Assembly: GCF_009909205.1 (NCBI RefSeq)
Contig: NZ_JAAAPN010000005.1
Coordinates: forward strand, 210,847-274,846
Reading direction: 5' to 3'
DNA: 64,000 nucleotides
DNA from: Aquabacterium fontiphilum
GTDB taxonomy: Bacteria > Pseudomonadota > Gammaproteobacteria > Burkholderiales > Burkholderiaceae_C
Part shown: piece after piece, positions 18,392 to 27,594 of the stretch
How positions within the stretch are numbered: the first letter of the stretch is position 1
How the letters are laid out: every line of letters starts with the position of its first letter
Notes under the pieces: generated by a model
Told to the model about the DNA's origin: nothing
Databases searched by the model: none
Seen by the model: the letters and a program-made list of their open reading frames with translations, nothing else
Program-made: the position numbers and the translations under genes

Positions 18392-19429
18392 ATGATCAAG
18401 GTCGGCATCGTCGGTGGCACCGGCTACACCGGGGTCGAGTTGCTGCGCCTGCTGTCGCAGCATCCGCAGGTCGAAATCAAGGCCATCACCTCCCGCAAGG
18501 AGGCTGGTATGCCTGTGGCCGACATGTACCCCAGCCTGCGCGGCCACGTGGATCTGGCCTTCGTCACCCCTGACGATGCCAAGCTCACCGAGTGCGACGT
18601 GGTCTTCTTCGCCACCCCCCACGGTGTGGCCATGGCCCAGGCGCGCGAGCTGCTGGCCGCGGGCGTCAAGGTCATCGATCTGGCGGCCGACTTCCGCCTC
18701 AAGAACACGGCCGAGTTCGAGCAGTGGTATGGCATGGCCCACACCTGCCCGGACATCCTCGAAGAGGCCGTCTACGGCCTGCCGGAGCTGAACCGCGAGG
18801 CCATCCGGCGCGCCCGCGTCATCGGCAACCCGGGCTGCTATCCCACCTCGGTGCAACTGGGCTTTGCGCCCCTGCTCAAGCACAAGCTGATCGAGACCAC
18901 CGGCCTGATTGCCAACTGCGCTTCGGGCATCTCGGGTGCTGGCCGCAAGGCCGAGGTGCACACCTTGCACGCCGAGGCTTCGGACAACTTCAAGGCCTAT
19001 GGCGTCAAGGGCCACCGCCACGGCCCCGAGATCAATCAGCAGCTGCGTGCCATCGCGGGCGATGCCAGCGTGCACTGCCTGTTCGTGCCCCACCTGCTGC
19101 CCATCATCCGCGGCATCCACTCGACGCTGTACGCGCGACTGAACAGCGCCGGCCAGGCGGCCGACCTGCAAGCCGTCTTTGAAGACGCCTACCGCGGCGA
19201 GCGCTTCGTCGACGTGCTGCCGGCGGGCAGTGCCCCCGAAACCCGCAGCGTGCGCGCCTCCAACACCGTGCGCATCGCGGTGCACCGTCCGCTGCCCGAT
19301 ACCGTCATGGTGCTGGTGGTGGAAGACAACCTCACCAAGGGTGCCTCGGGTCAGGCCGTGCAGTGCATGAACCTGATGTGCGGCCTGGATGAGCACCTCG
19401 GCCTGACCGGCGTGCCGGTGCTGCCCTGA
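18392..19429 (+). CDS. argC: N-acetyl-gamma-glutamyl-phosphate reductase
   Basis: The 345-residue enzyme that reduces N-acetylglutamyl phosphate with NADPH in arginine synthesis. The NADPH-binding [10 protein letters not shown] is at residues 5-14 and the catalytic Cys149 lies in NPGCYPTS. The ATG at 18392 follows AAGGA; the frame is open upstream through the rpsI terminator, which argues against the longer start. Its TGA overlaps the next gene's ATG by one base. argH of the same pathway is at 61-62.5 kb. Confidence 0.96.
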   Translation: MIKVGIVGGTGYTGVELLRLLSQHPQVEIKAITSRKEAGMPVADMYPSLRGHVDLAFVTPDDAKLTECDVVFFATPHGVAMAQARELLAAGVKVIDLAADFRLKNTAEFEQWYGMAHTCPDILEEAVYGLPELNREAIRRARVIGNPGCYPTSVQLGFAPLLKHKLIETTGLIANCASGISGAGRKAEVHTLHAEASDNFKAYGVKGHRHGPEINQQLRAIAGDASVHCLFVPHLLPIIRGIHSTLYARLNSAGQAADLQAVFEDAYRGERFVDVLPAGSAPETRSVRASNTVRIAVHRPLPDTVMVLVVEDNLTKGASGQAVQCMNLMCGLDEHLGLTGVPVLP

Positions 19430-20154
19430 TGCGTTGGCGCCTGCTGCGTCGGCGGCTGTCGATCAGCGCGCCGCGCATGGCGGTTCGCAGCCACCTGCCC
19501 TGGCCGCTGCGCTGGGCGGTGGTGGCGCTGGTGCTGGGCTTCTCGGGCGCGCTGGCCTTCTGGGCCTTCGAGTTCGGTCGGGAGCTGGCCGGGCTCGATG
19601 GCAGCGGGCGGCAGGTTTCTCAACAACTGGCCGAGACGCGTGCCCAGCTGGAGGCCGTGCGCCGCGACCGCGACCGGGCCCAGTCGATCGCCAACACGGC
19701 CGACAGCCTGCTCAGGGCTGAGCGTGTCACCCAGGCGCGCCTGCTGGAACAGGTCAAGGCGCTGGAGGCTGAGAACGAGGCGCTCAAGGCTGATCTGGGC
19801 TTTTTTGAGCGCCTGCTGCCGGCTTCCTCCTCCGGTGTGGCCATTCGCGGCGCCCAAGTCGAGCCCTTGGGGGGCGGTCAATGGCGCTACCAGGTGCTGA
19901 TCATGCAGCCCGGTGGGCGTCAAGCCAGCGAGTTCGTCGGCCGTTTGAGCGTGCAGCCCAGCGGCAGCAAGGACGGGCAGACCTGGACAGCGGCGGGCGA
20001 GCCCCCTGGTGCTGCCGACACGCTGCGGCTGCGCCAGCACCGCCGGGTGGAGGGGGTGCTGTCCGTGCCCGCGGGCGTCCAGCTCCGGCAGGTTCAGTTC
20101 CGGGTGCTGGACGCTGGTGGTGTGGTACGTGCCACGCAAGTGGTGCGTTTGTGA
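19429..20154 (+). CDS. DUF6776-like membrane-anchored coiled-coil protein
   Basis: A 241-residue protein of unknown function. A membrane helix (about 27-48) follows a basic N-terminus, then a coiled coil of some 65 residues (about 60-125, rich in Arg, Glu, Leu and Ala), then a beta-rich C-terminal domain. This matches the family found between argC and a bactofilin in many Burkholderiales, which I recall as DUF6776. The start overlaps the argC stop by one base, and the bactofilin gene begins 55 bases downstream, so a role at the cell envelope with the bactofilin is plausible inference. Confidence 0.72.
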   Translation: MRWRLLRRRLSISAPRMAVRSHLPWPLRWAVVALVLGFSGALAFWAFEFGRELAGLDGSGRQVSQQLAETRAQLEAVRRDRDRAQSIANTADSLLRAERVTQARLLEQVKALEAENEALKADLGFFERLLPASSSGVAIRGAQVEPLGGGQWRYQVLIMQPGGRQASEFVGRLSVQPSGSKDGQTWTAAGEPPGAADTLRLRQHRRVEGVLSVPAGVQLRQVQFRVLDAGGVVRATQVVRL

Positions 20155-20209
20155 CCCCGCGGTGACAACCGATTGGGCACAATGGCAGACTGGTTCTGAG
20201 GAGCAAACG

Positions 20210-20635
20210 ATGTTCGGCTGGAAGAAGACCCCCCCGATCAACACGCTGATCGGCGAAGGCACCGTGCTGACTGGTGAGGTGCGTTTCACCCACGGGCTGC
20301 GCATTGACGGCGAGGTCCAGGGCAATGTCACCGCCGTGGGCGACAGCCGAACCGTGCTCATCATCAGCGAAAAAGCCCGCATCCACGGCAAGGTCAGGGC
20401 GGGCCATGTCATCATTAACGGGTCGGTCGAGGGGCCGGTGCGCGCCGAAGAGCTGCTTGAGCTGCAACCGAAGGCCCGGATCGTGGGCGACGTCCACTAT
20501 GAGGCCCTGGAGATGCACCAGGGGGCCACCATCGACGGCGAATTGCGACCCCTCAAGGCCGAAGGCCAGCCTCCGCTGAAACTGGCGGCCAGTGCAGGCG
20601 CGCCGTCGAACCTGACAGACCGCGCTGCATCCTGA
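20210..20635 (+). CDS. Bactofilin (polymer-forming cytoskeletal protein)
   Basis: A 141-residue bactofilin. After a short N-terminal tail (MFGWKK) comes the right-handed beta-helix DUF583/bactofilin domain, about residues 15-110, with the regular repeats TVLTGEVRF, GLRIDGEVQGNV, KARIHGKVRAGHV and KARIVGDVHYEAL. Bactofilins assemble into filaments without nucleotide and organise wall synthesis or stalk and pole structures. The ATG at 20210 has GAGGAG upstream. The C-terminal tail of about 25 residues is disordered and rich in Ala. Confidence 0.92.
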   Translation: MFGWKKTPPINTLIGEGTVLTGEVRFTHGLRIDGEVQGNVTAVGDSRTVLIISEKARIHGKVRAGHVIINGSVEGPVRAEELLELQPKARIVGDVHYEALEMHQGATIDGELRPLKAEGQPPLKLAASAGAPSNLTDRAAS

Positions 20636-20686
20636 TTTTGACGGGGCGGCTGTGCGCGCCCCTTCCGATGTTTTCTGGAGAACACC

Positions 20687-21064
20687 ATGACTGCCGTTGC
20701 CGAATCCACCACGACCTCGTTTGCCGAGGAGATGCCCACGCCCATCGTCTTCACGGATGCCGCGGCGGCCAAGGTGGCTGAACTGGTTGCCGAAGAGGGC
20801 AACCCGGATCTGAAGCTGCGCGTGTTCGTGCAGGGTGGCGGATGCTCTGGCTTCCAGTACGGCTTCACCTTCGACGAGATCACCAACGAAGACGACACCG
20901 CCATGGTCAAGAACGGCGTGACGCTGCTGATCGACGCCATGAGCCTGCAGTATCTGGTCGGTGCCGAGATCGATTACAAGGACGATCTCGAAGGCGCCCA
21001 GTTCGTGATCCGCAACCCGAATGCCACGACGACCTGCGGTTGCGGGTCGAGCTTCTCGGTCTGA
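20687..21064 (+). CDS. erpA: Iron-sulfur cluster insertion protein ErpA
   Basis: A 125-residue A-type carrier that passes [Fe-S] clusters to target proteins. The three conserved cysteines are Cys53 in GGCSGFQYG and Cys117 and Cys119 in CGCGSSFSV at the end. The N-terminal 18 residues are an extension usual for betaproteobacterial ErpA. The ATG follows GGAG; the gene is separated from the bactofilin by 51 bases and faces anmK. Confidence 0.95.
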   Translation: MTAVAESTTTSFAEEMPTPIVFTDAAAAKVAELVAEEGNPDLKLRVFVQGGGCSGFQYGFTFDEITNEDDTAMVKNGVTLLIDAMSLQYLVGAEIDYKDDLEGAQFVIRNPNATTTCGCGSSFSV

Positions 21065-21078
21065 CCGTCGCGATGCGC

Positions 21079-21098
21079 GGCCGCTGCTTTCAGCGGCC
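21079..21098. terminator. Hairpin between convergent erpA and anmK
   Basis: A perfect 8-bp stem GGCCGCTG / CAGCGGCC with loop CTTT fills the 37-base gap between the two stop codons. No clear U-tract is present, so its strength is uncertain. Confidence 0.5.
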
Positions 21099-21101
21099 CG
21101 C

Positions 21102-22241
21102 TCAGCCCGCCGGGTACAAAGCGCCCAGCACGCGTGCGCCCCGCGCGCCCGTGACTCCGGGCACATTGCCGGCCTGTCGGTTCACGTGACACCAGGCCAG
21201 CCACGCGAAAGCCGCGGCTTCAACCTGCATGACGTCCAGCCCGTGAGCGTCTGAGCGGCCCACCCGCACGCCCGACAGCTGTTCGCTCAGGCGCCGCATC
21301 AGGTCGCCATTGAGCGCGCCACCCCCACATACCACCACCTCGGCCGCGTCCGGTGCATGGTCGCGGATGGCCAGCGCGGCGCTGCGCGCAGTGAGTTCGC
21401 ACAAGGTGGCTTGAACGTCTCGTGCCAGGTCGCCATCGCCCAACGGCCCGTCTGTCAGGCCGTGTGGCGCCAACCAGCGGTTGAGCCAGTCGGCATTGAA
21501 CAGGTCGCGCCCTGTGCTCTTGGGCGGCGGCAGTGCAAAGTAAGGGTCGGCCAGCGCGTCGGCCAGCCAGTCTTCACGGACCTCGCCCGCCGCGCCCCAT
21601 TCGCCGTTGGCATCAAAGGCGTGGCCGGTCTGCCAGGCGCACCACATGTCGAGCAGTGCATTGCCAGGCCCGCAATCGAAGCCGAGCGGCGGTGCGTCGG
21701 GTCGCAGGATGCTGATGTTGGCCATGCCGCCCACGTTCAACACCGCCACGGTGTGATCCGGGCGCCCGAAGATGGCCTGGTGGAAGGCTGGCACCAGCGG
21801 TGCGCCCTGGCCGCCGGCCGCGATGTCGCGGCTGCGAAAGTCGGCCACCACGTCGATGCCGGTGCGCTCGGCCAAGAGGGCCGGGTGGTTGATCTGCCAG
21901 GTGTACGCCAGATCAGGCCGGTGGCGCACCGTCTGCCCATGCGCGCCGATGGCCCGCACCGCGGCGGCGGGGCGTCGTGCGCTGGTCAACAGCGCTTCCA
22001 CCACCTCGGCGTAGACGGCCACGAGCGCCTGCGCGGCCAGCGCGCTGCGATGCAGTTCGTCGGGCCCGGGGGTGTTGAGTTCGAGCAGATCCTGACGCAG
22101 TGCGTGGGGGAAGGGACGGTGGGCGTGGCCCAGTGTGAGCCAGCGTGTGCCTTCGCCTTGTACCAGCACGCCGTCGACCCCGTCGAGCGAGGTGCCCGAC
22201 ATCAGGCCGATGAACAACTCACCCGGCGTGTCTGCGCTCAT
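21102..22241 (-). CDS. anmK: Anhydro-N-acetylmuramic acid kinase
   Basis: A 379-residue kinase that opens and phosphorylates 1,6-anhydro-MurNAc to MurNAc-6-phosphate during peptidoglycan recycling. The ATP-binding GLMSGTSLDGVDG is near the N-terminus and the sugar-kinase segment NVGGMANIS is around residue 170. Its ATG overlaps the stop of the M23 peptidase gene by 4 bases, so cell-wall hydrolysis and recycling are translationally coupled. Confidence 0.95.
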   Translation of the reverse strand: MSADTPGELFIGLMSGTSLDGVDGVLVQGEGTRWLTLGHAHRPFPHALRQDLLELNTPGPDELHRSALAAQALVAVYAEVVEALLTSARRPAAAVRAIGAHGQTVRHRPDLAYTWQINHPALLAERTGIDVVADFRSRDIAAGGQGAPLVPAFHQAIFGRPDHTVAVLNVGGMANISILRPDAPPLGFDCGPGNALLDMWCAWQTGHAFDANGEWGAAGEVREDWLADALADPYFALPPPKSTGRDLFNADWLNRWLAPHGLTDGPLGDGDLARDVQATLCELTARSAALAIRDHAPDAAEVVVCGGGALNGDLMRRLSEQLSGVRVGRSDAHGLDVMQVEAAAFAWLAWCHVNRQAGNVPGVTGARGARVLGALYPAG

Positions 22242-23665
22242 TCGAAGCGCGGCGTGCCGGTCACGCCAGCGGTCTGGCGGTCGTCTGCCATGTCCAGCCG
22301 CTGCGCGATCACCGTGGCGCTCTGGCGGAACTGCGCCAGCGCCTGGGGTGACAGCTGCAGGCTTTCGGCCGCACGCGCAATCGTCATGGGGTCGACATGG
22401 CGTCCGCCCACCTTGAACTCGAAGTGAAGGTGGGGGCCCGTGGCCCAGCCGGTGGCCCCCACGGCGCCAATGCGGCTGCCCTGGTCCACACGCTCGCCCC
22501 GCCGCACATCAATGCGGCTCAAGTGGGCGTACACCGTGGTGCGGTCGCCAGCATGCTGGATGTGAACCACGTTGCCATAGCCGTTTTGCCACCCTGCGAA
22601 GCTCACCACCCCATCGCCCACCGAACGCACCGGGGTGCCCGTCGGCGCCCCGTAGTCGACGCCAAGGTGAGCGCGCCAGGTCTTGTGGATGGGGTGGAAG
22701 CGCATCGCAAAGCCGGAGGTCACACGCGAGAACGCCAGCGGCGAGGCCAGGAACGCGCGGTTCTTGCTGCGGCCGGTCAGGTCGAAGTAAGCGCCCTTGC
22801 GGCCGGCCTCCTGGAACCACACGGCGTTGTGCGCCTTGCCCTGGTTGATGAAGCGTGCCGCCAGCACGCGCCCCGCCGACCCCGTCCAGGTCACGGGCTC
22901 ATCGTCGGCCAAGTAGGATTCATACAGCACGCTGAAGGCGTCACCCTGGCGCAGCTCGCGGCGGAAGTCGATGTCGGTGCCGAAAATCTCGGCGATCTGC
23001 GTTGTGACGCTGTCTGGAATGCCGGCCGCATCGGCGGCGGCAAACAGCGATGAGCGGATGGTGCCCGAAGCCATGCGCTCGGTGACCTGCAGCGGCACAA
23101 GCTCGCGCCTGGTTTCGAATCGCTCGCCGGCCGCATCGCTCACGCGCTCGACCGTCAGGCGCACGAAATGCGTGTCGAAATCGCTGGTGGTGTCCGCCGG
23201 GCCGCGCACGACCATGCGCATCAGGCGGCCGTCATGGGCTTCCACTTTCACCGACTTGCCGGTGCGCCCCTGCAGCAGCGTGCCGGCCACGGGGTCATTG
23301 CGGATGAACTGTGCGGCCACCATGTCGTCCACGCCCAAGCGCTTGAGCAGGCTGTCGACCGTGTCTGCGTGGCGGGTGACATCGCTGCGCCACAGTGGCA
23401 GGGTGGCGTCTTCCAGTGCCTGGATCTGAACGGTGAGCAGCGGCGAGGTGACCGGTTCGGTCAGCTGGGTCACGGCAGGCGGGGTGGCCTCGGGCAAGGC
23501 GGCCAGCGGTGCCACACCAAATGCCGTGACGGCCGAGCCACCGAGCAGCACGAGCACGGCGGCGCTCACACGGCGGGGATGGCGGTGTGCCGCAAGCTGG
23601 AAAGCGGTCAGGGCACGGGTCAGCGGGTGGTTGGCGCGAGAGCGGAAAAACTTGGAAGCAGTCAA
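22238..23665 (-). CDS. M23 family murein endopeptidase (MepM-like)
   Basis: A 475-residue periplasmic or membrane-anchored peptidase that cleaves peptide cross-links in murein. A signal-anchor helix covers about 34-57. The Csd3/MepM-type N-terminal domain spans to about 290, and the M23 zinc domain follows with HLGVDY (first zinc ligands) and HLHFEF (catalytic and ligand His). The start is uncertain: no ATG lies in the right place and I accept a TTG at 23665, which gives a basic N-terminus in front of the helix. anmK follows with a 4-base overlap, and tyrS is divergent. Confidence 0.88.
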   Translation of the reverse strand: MTASKFFRSRANHPLTRALTAFQLAAHRHPRRVSAAVLVLLGGSAVTAFGVAPLAALPEATPPAVTQLTEPVTSPLLTVQIQALEDATLPLWRSDVTRHADTVDSLLKRLGVDDMVAAQFIRNDPVAGTLLQGRTGKSVKVEAHDGRLMRMVVRGPADTTSDFDTHFVRLTVERVSDAAGERFETRRELVPLQVTERMASGTIRSSLFAAADAAGIPDSVTTQIAEIFGTDIDFRRELRQGDAFSVLYESYLADDEPVTWTGSAGRVLAARFINQGKAHNAVWFQEAGRKGAYFDLTGRSKNRAFLASPLAFSRVTSGFAMRFHPIHKTWRAHLGVDYGAPTGTPVRSVGDGVVSFAGWQNGYGNVVHIQHAGDRTTVYAHLSRIDVRRGERVDQGSRIGAVGATGWATGPHLHFEFKVGGRHVDPMTIARAAESLQLSPQALAQFRQSATVIAQRLDMADDRQTAGVTGTPRFE

Positions 23666-23821
23666 AACGAGATCCCGTCAACAGTGAAGGGCGGGGCCCC
23701 AAGTCCCCTAAAATCGGCAACCCGCGCGAACGCACAACCCATGCCAACGCGCACACAATCATTCAAGTATACCGGCGCACCCCCCGTTGGAGGGTGTTTT
23801 ATTGTGAAGCACAGGCCATCC

Positions 23822-25090
23822 ATGCTGCCATCCGAAAAAGCCCCAGAAGCCCAGCCTGAATTCCCCATCACCGACCGGGTGCGGGAAGCCCTGGCGGTGA
23901 CCCAGCGCGGCGTGGAAGAACTCCTGCCCGAGGCCGAATGGGTGCGCAAGCTGGCACGCTCGGAAGCCACGGGCGTGCCGCTGCGCATCAAGCTCGGTCT
24001 CGACCCGACAGCCCCGGACATCCACCTGGGCCACACCGTGGTGCTCAACAAGCTGCGCCAGCTTCAGGATATCGGCCATTCGGTGATTTTCCTGATCGGC
24101 GATTTCACCTCGCTGATCGGCGACCCGTCCGGCCGCAATAGCACGCGCCCGCCGCTCACGCCCGAGCAGGTCAAGGCCAATGCCGAAACCTATTACAAGC
24201 AGGCCAGCCTGGTGCTCGACCCGGCGCGCACCGAGGTTCGCTACAACAGCGAATGGTGCGACGCGCTGGGCGCGCGCGGCATGATCCAGCTCGCCAGCCG
24301 CTACACGGTGGCGCGCATGATGGAGCGCGACGACTTCACCAAGCGCTTCAAGGGCGGCACGCCCATCAGCGTGCACGAGTTCCTCTACCCGCTGATGCAG
24401 GGCTACGACTCGGTGGCCCTCAAGGCCGACCTGGAGCTGGGTGGCACCGACCAGAAGTTCAACTTGCTGATGGGCCGCCACCTGCAGGCCGAGTACGACC
24501 AGGAGCCCCAGTGCATCCTGACCATGCCGCTGCTGGAGGGGCTGGACGGCGTCGAGAAGATGAGCAAGTCGAAGAACAACTACGTGGGCATCACCGAGGC
24601 GCCCAACGAGATGTTTGGCAAGCTCATGAGCATCAGCGACGAGCTGATGTGGAAGTACTTCACGCTGCTGAGCTTCCGCCCCATGCCCGAAATCGCGGCA
24701 CTGAAGGCCGAGTGTGCGGCGGGACGCAACCCGCGCGACGCCAAGGTCATGCTCGCACAAGAGATCGTGACGCGCTTCCATGACGCGGCAGCGGCGACGG
24801 CGGCGCTGGAAGACTTCAACAATCGGGCGCGGGGCGGCGTGCCGGATGAGTTGCCTCGTGTTGCGCTGAGCTTGCCCGAAGGCAGCATGGGACTGGGCGT
24901 CGCTGCCATGCTTCGGCAGGCCGGGCTGGCGCCCTCGGCCAGCGAGGCGAATCGCCTCATTGAGCAAGGGGGCGTGCGCATTGGTGGTGCGGCGGTCAGC
25001 GACAAGGGGCTGAAGCTCCCGTCTGGCACCTATGTGGTGCAGGTCGGCAAGCGCAAGTTCGCTGAAGTGGTGATCAGCGCCGCCAACTGA
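23822..25090 (+). CDS. tyrS: Tyrosyl-tRNA synthetase
   Basis: A 422-residue class I synthetase. The HIGH motif is HLGH (68-71), the KMSKS motif is at 246-250, and the C-terminal S4 RNA-binding domain covers about 355-420. This spacing fits the TyrRS-2 (TyrZ) type. The start is ATG 23822, giving the family length, although the frame is open far upstream through the divergent promoter region (23666-23821). Confidence 0.95.
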   Translation: MLPSEKAPEAQPEFPITDRVREALAVTQRGVEELLPEAEWVRKLARSEATGVPLRIKLGLDPTAPDIHLGHTVVLNKLRQLQDIGHSVIFLIGDFTSLIGDPSGRNSTRPPLTPEQVKANAETYYKQASLVLDPARTEVRYNSEWCDALGARGMIQLASRYTVARMMERDDFTKRFKGGTPISVHEFLYPLMQGYDSVALKADLELGGTDQKFNLLMGRHLQAEYDQEPQCILTMPLLEGLDGVEKMSKSKNNYVGITEAPNEMFGKLMSISDELMWKYFTLLSFRPMPEIAALKAECAAGRNPRDAKVMLAQEIVTRFHDAAAATAALEDFNNRARGGVPDELPRVALSLPEGSMGLGVAAMLRQAGLAPSASEANRLIEQGGVRIGGAAVSDKGLKLPSGTYVVQVGKRKFAEVVISAAN

Positions 25091-25422
25091 GGCGTTCCGA
25101 AGTTCAATAAATGTGACAAATTGCACGAAGCGCGGGCCCCAGATCATGACGGGCTCATTTCGCACGTGCTTCGTTGTCGCTAGGGCGAAGTTCACGGCGA
25201 TGCGGGTTATCCCGTGCGCCAGATTCGGGAAATCATCCCATTCGCTGACGCGAGCCCAGTAACGATTTGGGTCCATGCATCCGGTCCACCCCGGTTGCCT
25301 TCTCAGCTTCTTGTGTCTAGGCTGCCTTTCGGCAGGTGAAAGCCTGCTCGGATGGAGGGAGCCGCGGCTGCCTTTTGTCCAGAACAAACAAAGGGCCGCA
25401 TTCCAAAAGTGGAGAAAGACAC
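25091..25422. other. Intergenic region tyrS - first PEP-CTERM gene
   Basis: These 332 bases carry no gene I can name. On the minus strand, 25276 down to about 25091 reads as protein-like sequence beginning MDPNRYWARVSEWDDF and continuing with ordinary codon use, but with no ribosome site; it may be a remnant. A hairpin CTGCC-TTTC-GGCAG lies at 25322-25335. The last 60 bases contain the leader block shared with the next two PEP-CTERM genes. Confidence 0.5.
25364..25399 (+). promoter_or_regulatory. Shared upstream block, PEP-CTERM gene 1
   Basis: GCGGCTGCC (25364-25372) and AAAGGGCCGC (25390-25399) lie 17 bases apart, 24 bases before the start codon. The same pair occurs ahead of the next two paralogues. 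It may be a promoter with its transcribed leader or a regulator site; it does not match the sigma-54 pattern reported for some PEP-CTERM genes. Confidence 0.5.
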
Positions 25423-26175
25423 ATGAAATTTGCACTCAAGACTCTGGTGGCCGCAGCCGCCTTCGCAGCTGCTGGCGTGGCTTCTGCTGCCACCGTGGCA
25501 CCCGGCGGTAGCCTGGGCGGCGGCCTGATCTTCGAATCGGGCTCCGGCAAGCTCGAGTTCAGCGGCGCCCTGCTGGAAGCCCTGGACGTGGGTCAGATCG
25601 AGATCACCGAAATCCCGACGCTGATCAGCTCCGAGATCAACATCCACCCCGATGGTTACTACACCGGCGTGAGCGCCACCGCGGGCATCAATGCTCTGAC
25701 CGTGGACGGCGACCTGAACGTGCTGTCGGCTGCCACGAGCGGCGGTCTGCTGCAGACCGCTCCGGTGCTGCGCAGCGTGTCGCGCGGCGGCTTCCTGGGC
25801 GTGAGCAACCTGAACGTTGATCTGACCACCAAGCGCGTTTATGCCGACATCAGCGGCGGCAACGGCGTGGGCAATCTGACCAACTTCTACCTGTGGGACA
25901 TCGCGGACATCACTGGCCCGACCCAGGTCACTGGCCCCGGCACCTTTGTGACCACGCTGTCCGGCCTGTCGATCACGCAGGAAGGCTTCAACGTGTTCTC
26001 GCAATCGCTGGGTCTGCTGACCCTGGGCGTTGGCGCGCTGCAAACCGTGGACAACTTCGGCACGATCACCTCGACGATCACCGTGGCTGTGCCCGAGCCC
26101 TCGACCTACGCCCTGATGGGCATCGGTCTGGTGACGGTCGGTCTGGTGGCCCGTCGCCGCGCCAAGGCTCAGTGA
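25423..26175 (+). CDS. PEP-CTERM sorting domain protein, paralogue 1
   Basis: A 250-residue secreted protein of unknown function. Residues 1-22 are a Sec signal peptide (cleaved near ASAA). The body is cysteine-free, rich in Gly, Thr and Val, and shares with its three neighbours the segments LLEALDVGQI, GGNGVGNLTNF and LSGLSITQEGFNVF. The C-terminus has the exosortase signal PEPSTYALMG followed by a hydrophobic helix and RRRAK. No exosortase gene is in the window. The ATG follows GGAG. It is the most divergent of the first three copies, and ends before a strong terminator. Confidence 0.88.
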   Translation: MKFALKTLVAAAAFAAAGVASAATVAPGGSLGGGLIFESGSGKLEFSGALLEALDVGQIEITEIPTLISSEINIHPDGYYTGVSATAGINALTVDGDLNVLSAATSGGLLQTAPVLRSVSRGGFLGVSNLNVDLTTKRVYADISGGNGVGNLTNFYLWDIADITGPTQVTGPGTFVTTLSGLSITQEGFNVFSQSLGLLTLGVGALQTVDNFGTITSTITVAVPEPSTYALMGIGLVTVGLVARRRAKAQ

Positions 26176-26231
26176 GCCTGAGCTGACCTGAAGGCGTTCG
26201 GGCTCGTCCACTCGGCCTGACGCCCATTTTG

Positions 26232-26267
26232 AGCCCGGTGCTCGCGAAAGCGGGCGTCGGGCTTTTT
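26232..26267 (+). terminator. Terminator after PEP-CTERM gene 1
   Basis: Stem AGCCCG (26232-26237) / CGGGCT (26258-26263) with an inner CTCGC-GAAA-GCGGG hairpin, followed by a run of five T including the last stem base. It ends the transcript of the first paralogue. Confidence 0.8.
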
Positions 26268-26501
26268 GCTGTCAGCTCGGGGGATTCCTCCCCCCCGGGT
26301 AAGGGGGGGGTGGGTTCGCTTCAAGGGAACTCTCGCGCCTTTTGCAACCGTTATGCGGGATAACGCGGGTTGTGAGGGCGTTGAGCGGCGCTAAATTCAT
26401 TCAACAGAGTCCGGAAAGGCCTCTGAACGCGCGCAAGGAACCCGCGGATGCCTTGAGCCGACAAGCAAGATAAAAGGGCCGCAATTGAGTGGAGAAACGA
26501 C
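26268..26501. other. Intergenic region with G/C runs before PEP-CTERM gene 2
   Basis: No gene is seen. Seven C (26290-26296) and eight G (26303-26310) flank GGGTAA and could form a C7/G7 hairpin; such runs are prone to slippage. A 5-bp inverted repeat GTTAT-GCGGG-ATAAC lies at 26350-26364. The 3' end carries the leader block of gene 2. Confidence 0.5.
26444..26482 (+). promoter_or_regulatory. Shared upstream block, PEP-CTERM gene 2
   Basis: GCGGATGCC (26444-26452) and AAAAGGGCCGC (26472-26482), 19 bases apart and 19 bases before the start codon, preceded by AAGAT that could serve as part of a -10. It corresponds to the blocks ahead of paralogues 1 and 3. Confidence 0.5.
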
Positions 26502-27263
26502 ATGAAGTTTGCATTGAAGAGCGTGGTCGCTGCCGCTGCCTTCGTGATGGCTGGTGCTGCCTCGGCCGCGGCAGTTACCGTCACCCCCAGCGACACTTAC
26601 AAGGGCCTGACGGCCACTGGTACGGGCGAGCTGAAGTTCAGTGATGCGTTGCTGGAAGCGCTGGACGTGGGGCAGATCGCCATCACCCCCTACGGCTCGC
26701 TGGCTGGCGCCGTCATCGACAACTCGCTGGGCTACTACACAGATGTTCGCGCCAAGGCCAACATCACTTCCCTGACCATTGACGACGCCACGGACGAGGT
26801 GCTGCGTGCCTCTACCACCGGCGGCCTGACCCAGACCGCTGAGTTCCTGCGTTCGGTGACCACCGGCGGTTCGCTGACCGTGACCGATCTGAACGTCGAC
26901 CTGGTCGGCAAGAAGGTGTTTGCCACCATCATCGGCGGCAACGGCGTGGGTACGCTGACCAACTTCCACCTGTGGAACATCGGCAACATCGCTGGCCCCA
27001 CCACCGTGGCTGGTGCTGGCACCTATGTCACGACGCTGAGCCAGCTGTCCATCACTCAGGCCGGTTTCGACACCTTCGTGCAGTCTCTGGGCCTGCTGAG
27101 CCTGGGTCGCGGCGCGCTGCAGACCGTCACAGACTTCGGCGTGATCACCTCGACCATCACGGCCACCGCCGTGACGCCGGCCATCCCCGAGCCTTCCACC
27201 TACGCCCTGATGGGCCTGGGTCTGGTCGGCATCGCGCTGGCTGCCCGCCGTCGCGCCAAGTGA
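26502..27263 (+). CDS. PEP-CTERM sorting domain protein, paralogue 2
   Basis: A 253-residue secreted protein closely related to paralogue 3. The signal peptide covers residues 1-23. The cysteine-free body contains DALLEALDVGQIAITPYG, TGGLTQTAEFLRSVTTGGSL, GGNGVGTLTNFHLWNIGN and LSITQAGFDTFVQSLGLLSL. The C-terminus is PEPSTYALMGLGL plus a hydrophobic segment and RRRAK. Copies 2 and 3 remain almost identical over the central region at DNA level, which points to recent duplication or gene conversion. GGAG precedes the ATG. Function unknown; surface or biofilm-matrix roles are usual guesses for PEP-CTERM proteins. Confidence 0.88.
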   Translation: MKFALKSVVAAAAFVMAGAASAAAVTVTPSDTYKGLTATGTGELKFSDALLEALDVGQIAITPYGSLAGAVIDNSLGYYTDVRAKANITSLTIDDATDEVLRASTTGGLTQTAEFLRSVTTGGSLTVTDLNVDLVGKKVFATIIGGNGVGTLTNFHLWNIGNIAGPTTVAGAGTYVTTLSQLSITQAGFDTFVQSLGLLSLGRGALQTVTDFGVITSTITATAVTPAIPEPSTYALMGLGLVGIALAARRRAK

Positions 27264-27294
27264 ACGCGGGCCGGCTGCACGCCGGCCGCGTCGG

Positions 27295-27325
27295 AAAACC
27301 CGCTGCCTCGCAGCGGGTTTTTTTT
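27295..27325 (+). terminator. Terminator after PEP-CTERM gene 2
   Basis: A perfect 10-bp stem AACCCGCTGC / GCAGCGGGTT with loop CTC and eight T after the stem start. A textbook intrinsic terminator. Confidence 0.93.
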
Positions 27326-27594
27326 CGGGCGCATCACCCATCGGGCGGGAATAAATCGCGTGCTTGAGGGGTTAGCCCGCCCCGCGATCGCGGGGGGTGA
27401 GCGTGGGGGAGTCGGCAAATCGCGGCCCCCGTCACGTTTTGCCGCGCTTGTCCCGTTGTGACACACCGCGATCCCGTCTTATCCTTCAGTTAACAGATGC
27501 CGATATGGGCTCTGACCCGGCACACGGAGACAAGCGGATGCCACCGTGCCGGGGCAGTGGGTAGTAAAAGGGCCGCTTAGAAGTGGAAGTAAAC
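27326..27594. other. Intergenic region before PEP-CTERM gene 3
   Basis: No gene is seen. A perfect 16-bp palindrome CCCCGCGATCGCGGGG lies at 27380-27395, within a longer GC-rich run. The 3' end holds the leader block of gene 3. The rest shows nothing I can name. Confidence 0.5.
27534..27576 (+). promoter_or_regulatory. Shared upstream block, PEP-CTERM gene 3
   Basis: GCGGATGCC (27534-27542) and AAAAGGGCCGC (27566-27576), 23 bases apart and 18 bases before the start codon. TAGT directly precedes the A-run. The spacing between the two elements differs from copies 1 and 2 (17 and 19), while the second element keeps its place relative to the ATG. Confidence 0.5.

Noticed and set aside
23759-25435. 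The long minus-strand frame antisense to all of tyrS as one gene
   Set aside because: Only the part downstream of tyrS looks protein-like; the rest is a shadow of tyrS. The short part is reported as a finding instead.
25364-27576. A sigma-54 promoter for the PEP-CTERM genes
   Set aside because: No TGGCAC-N5-TTGC-like pair is present ahead of any of the four genes.
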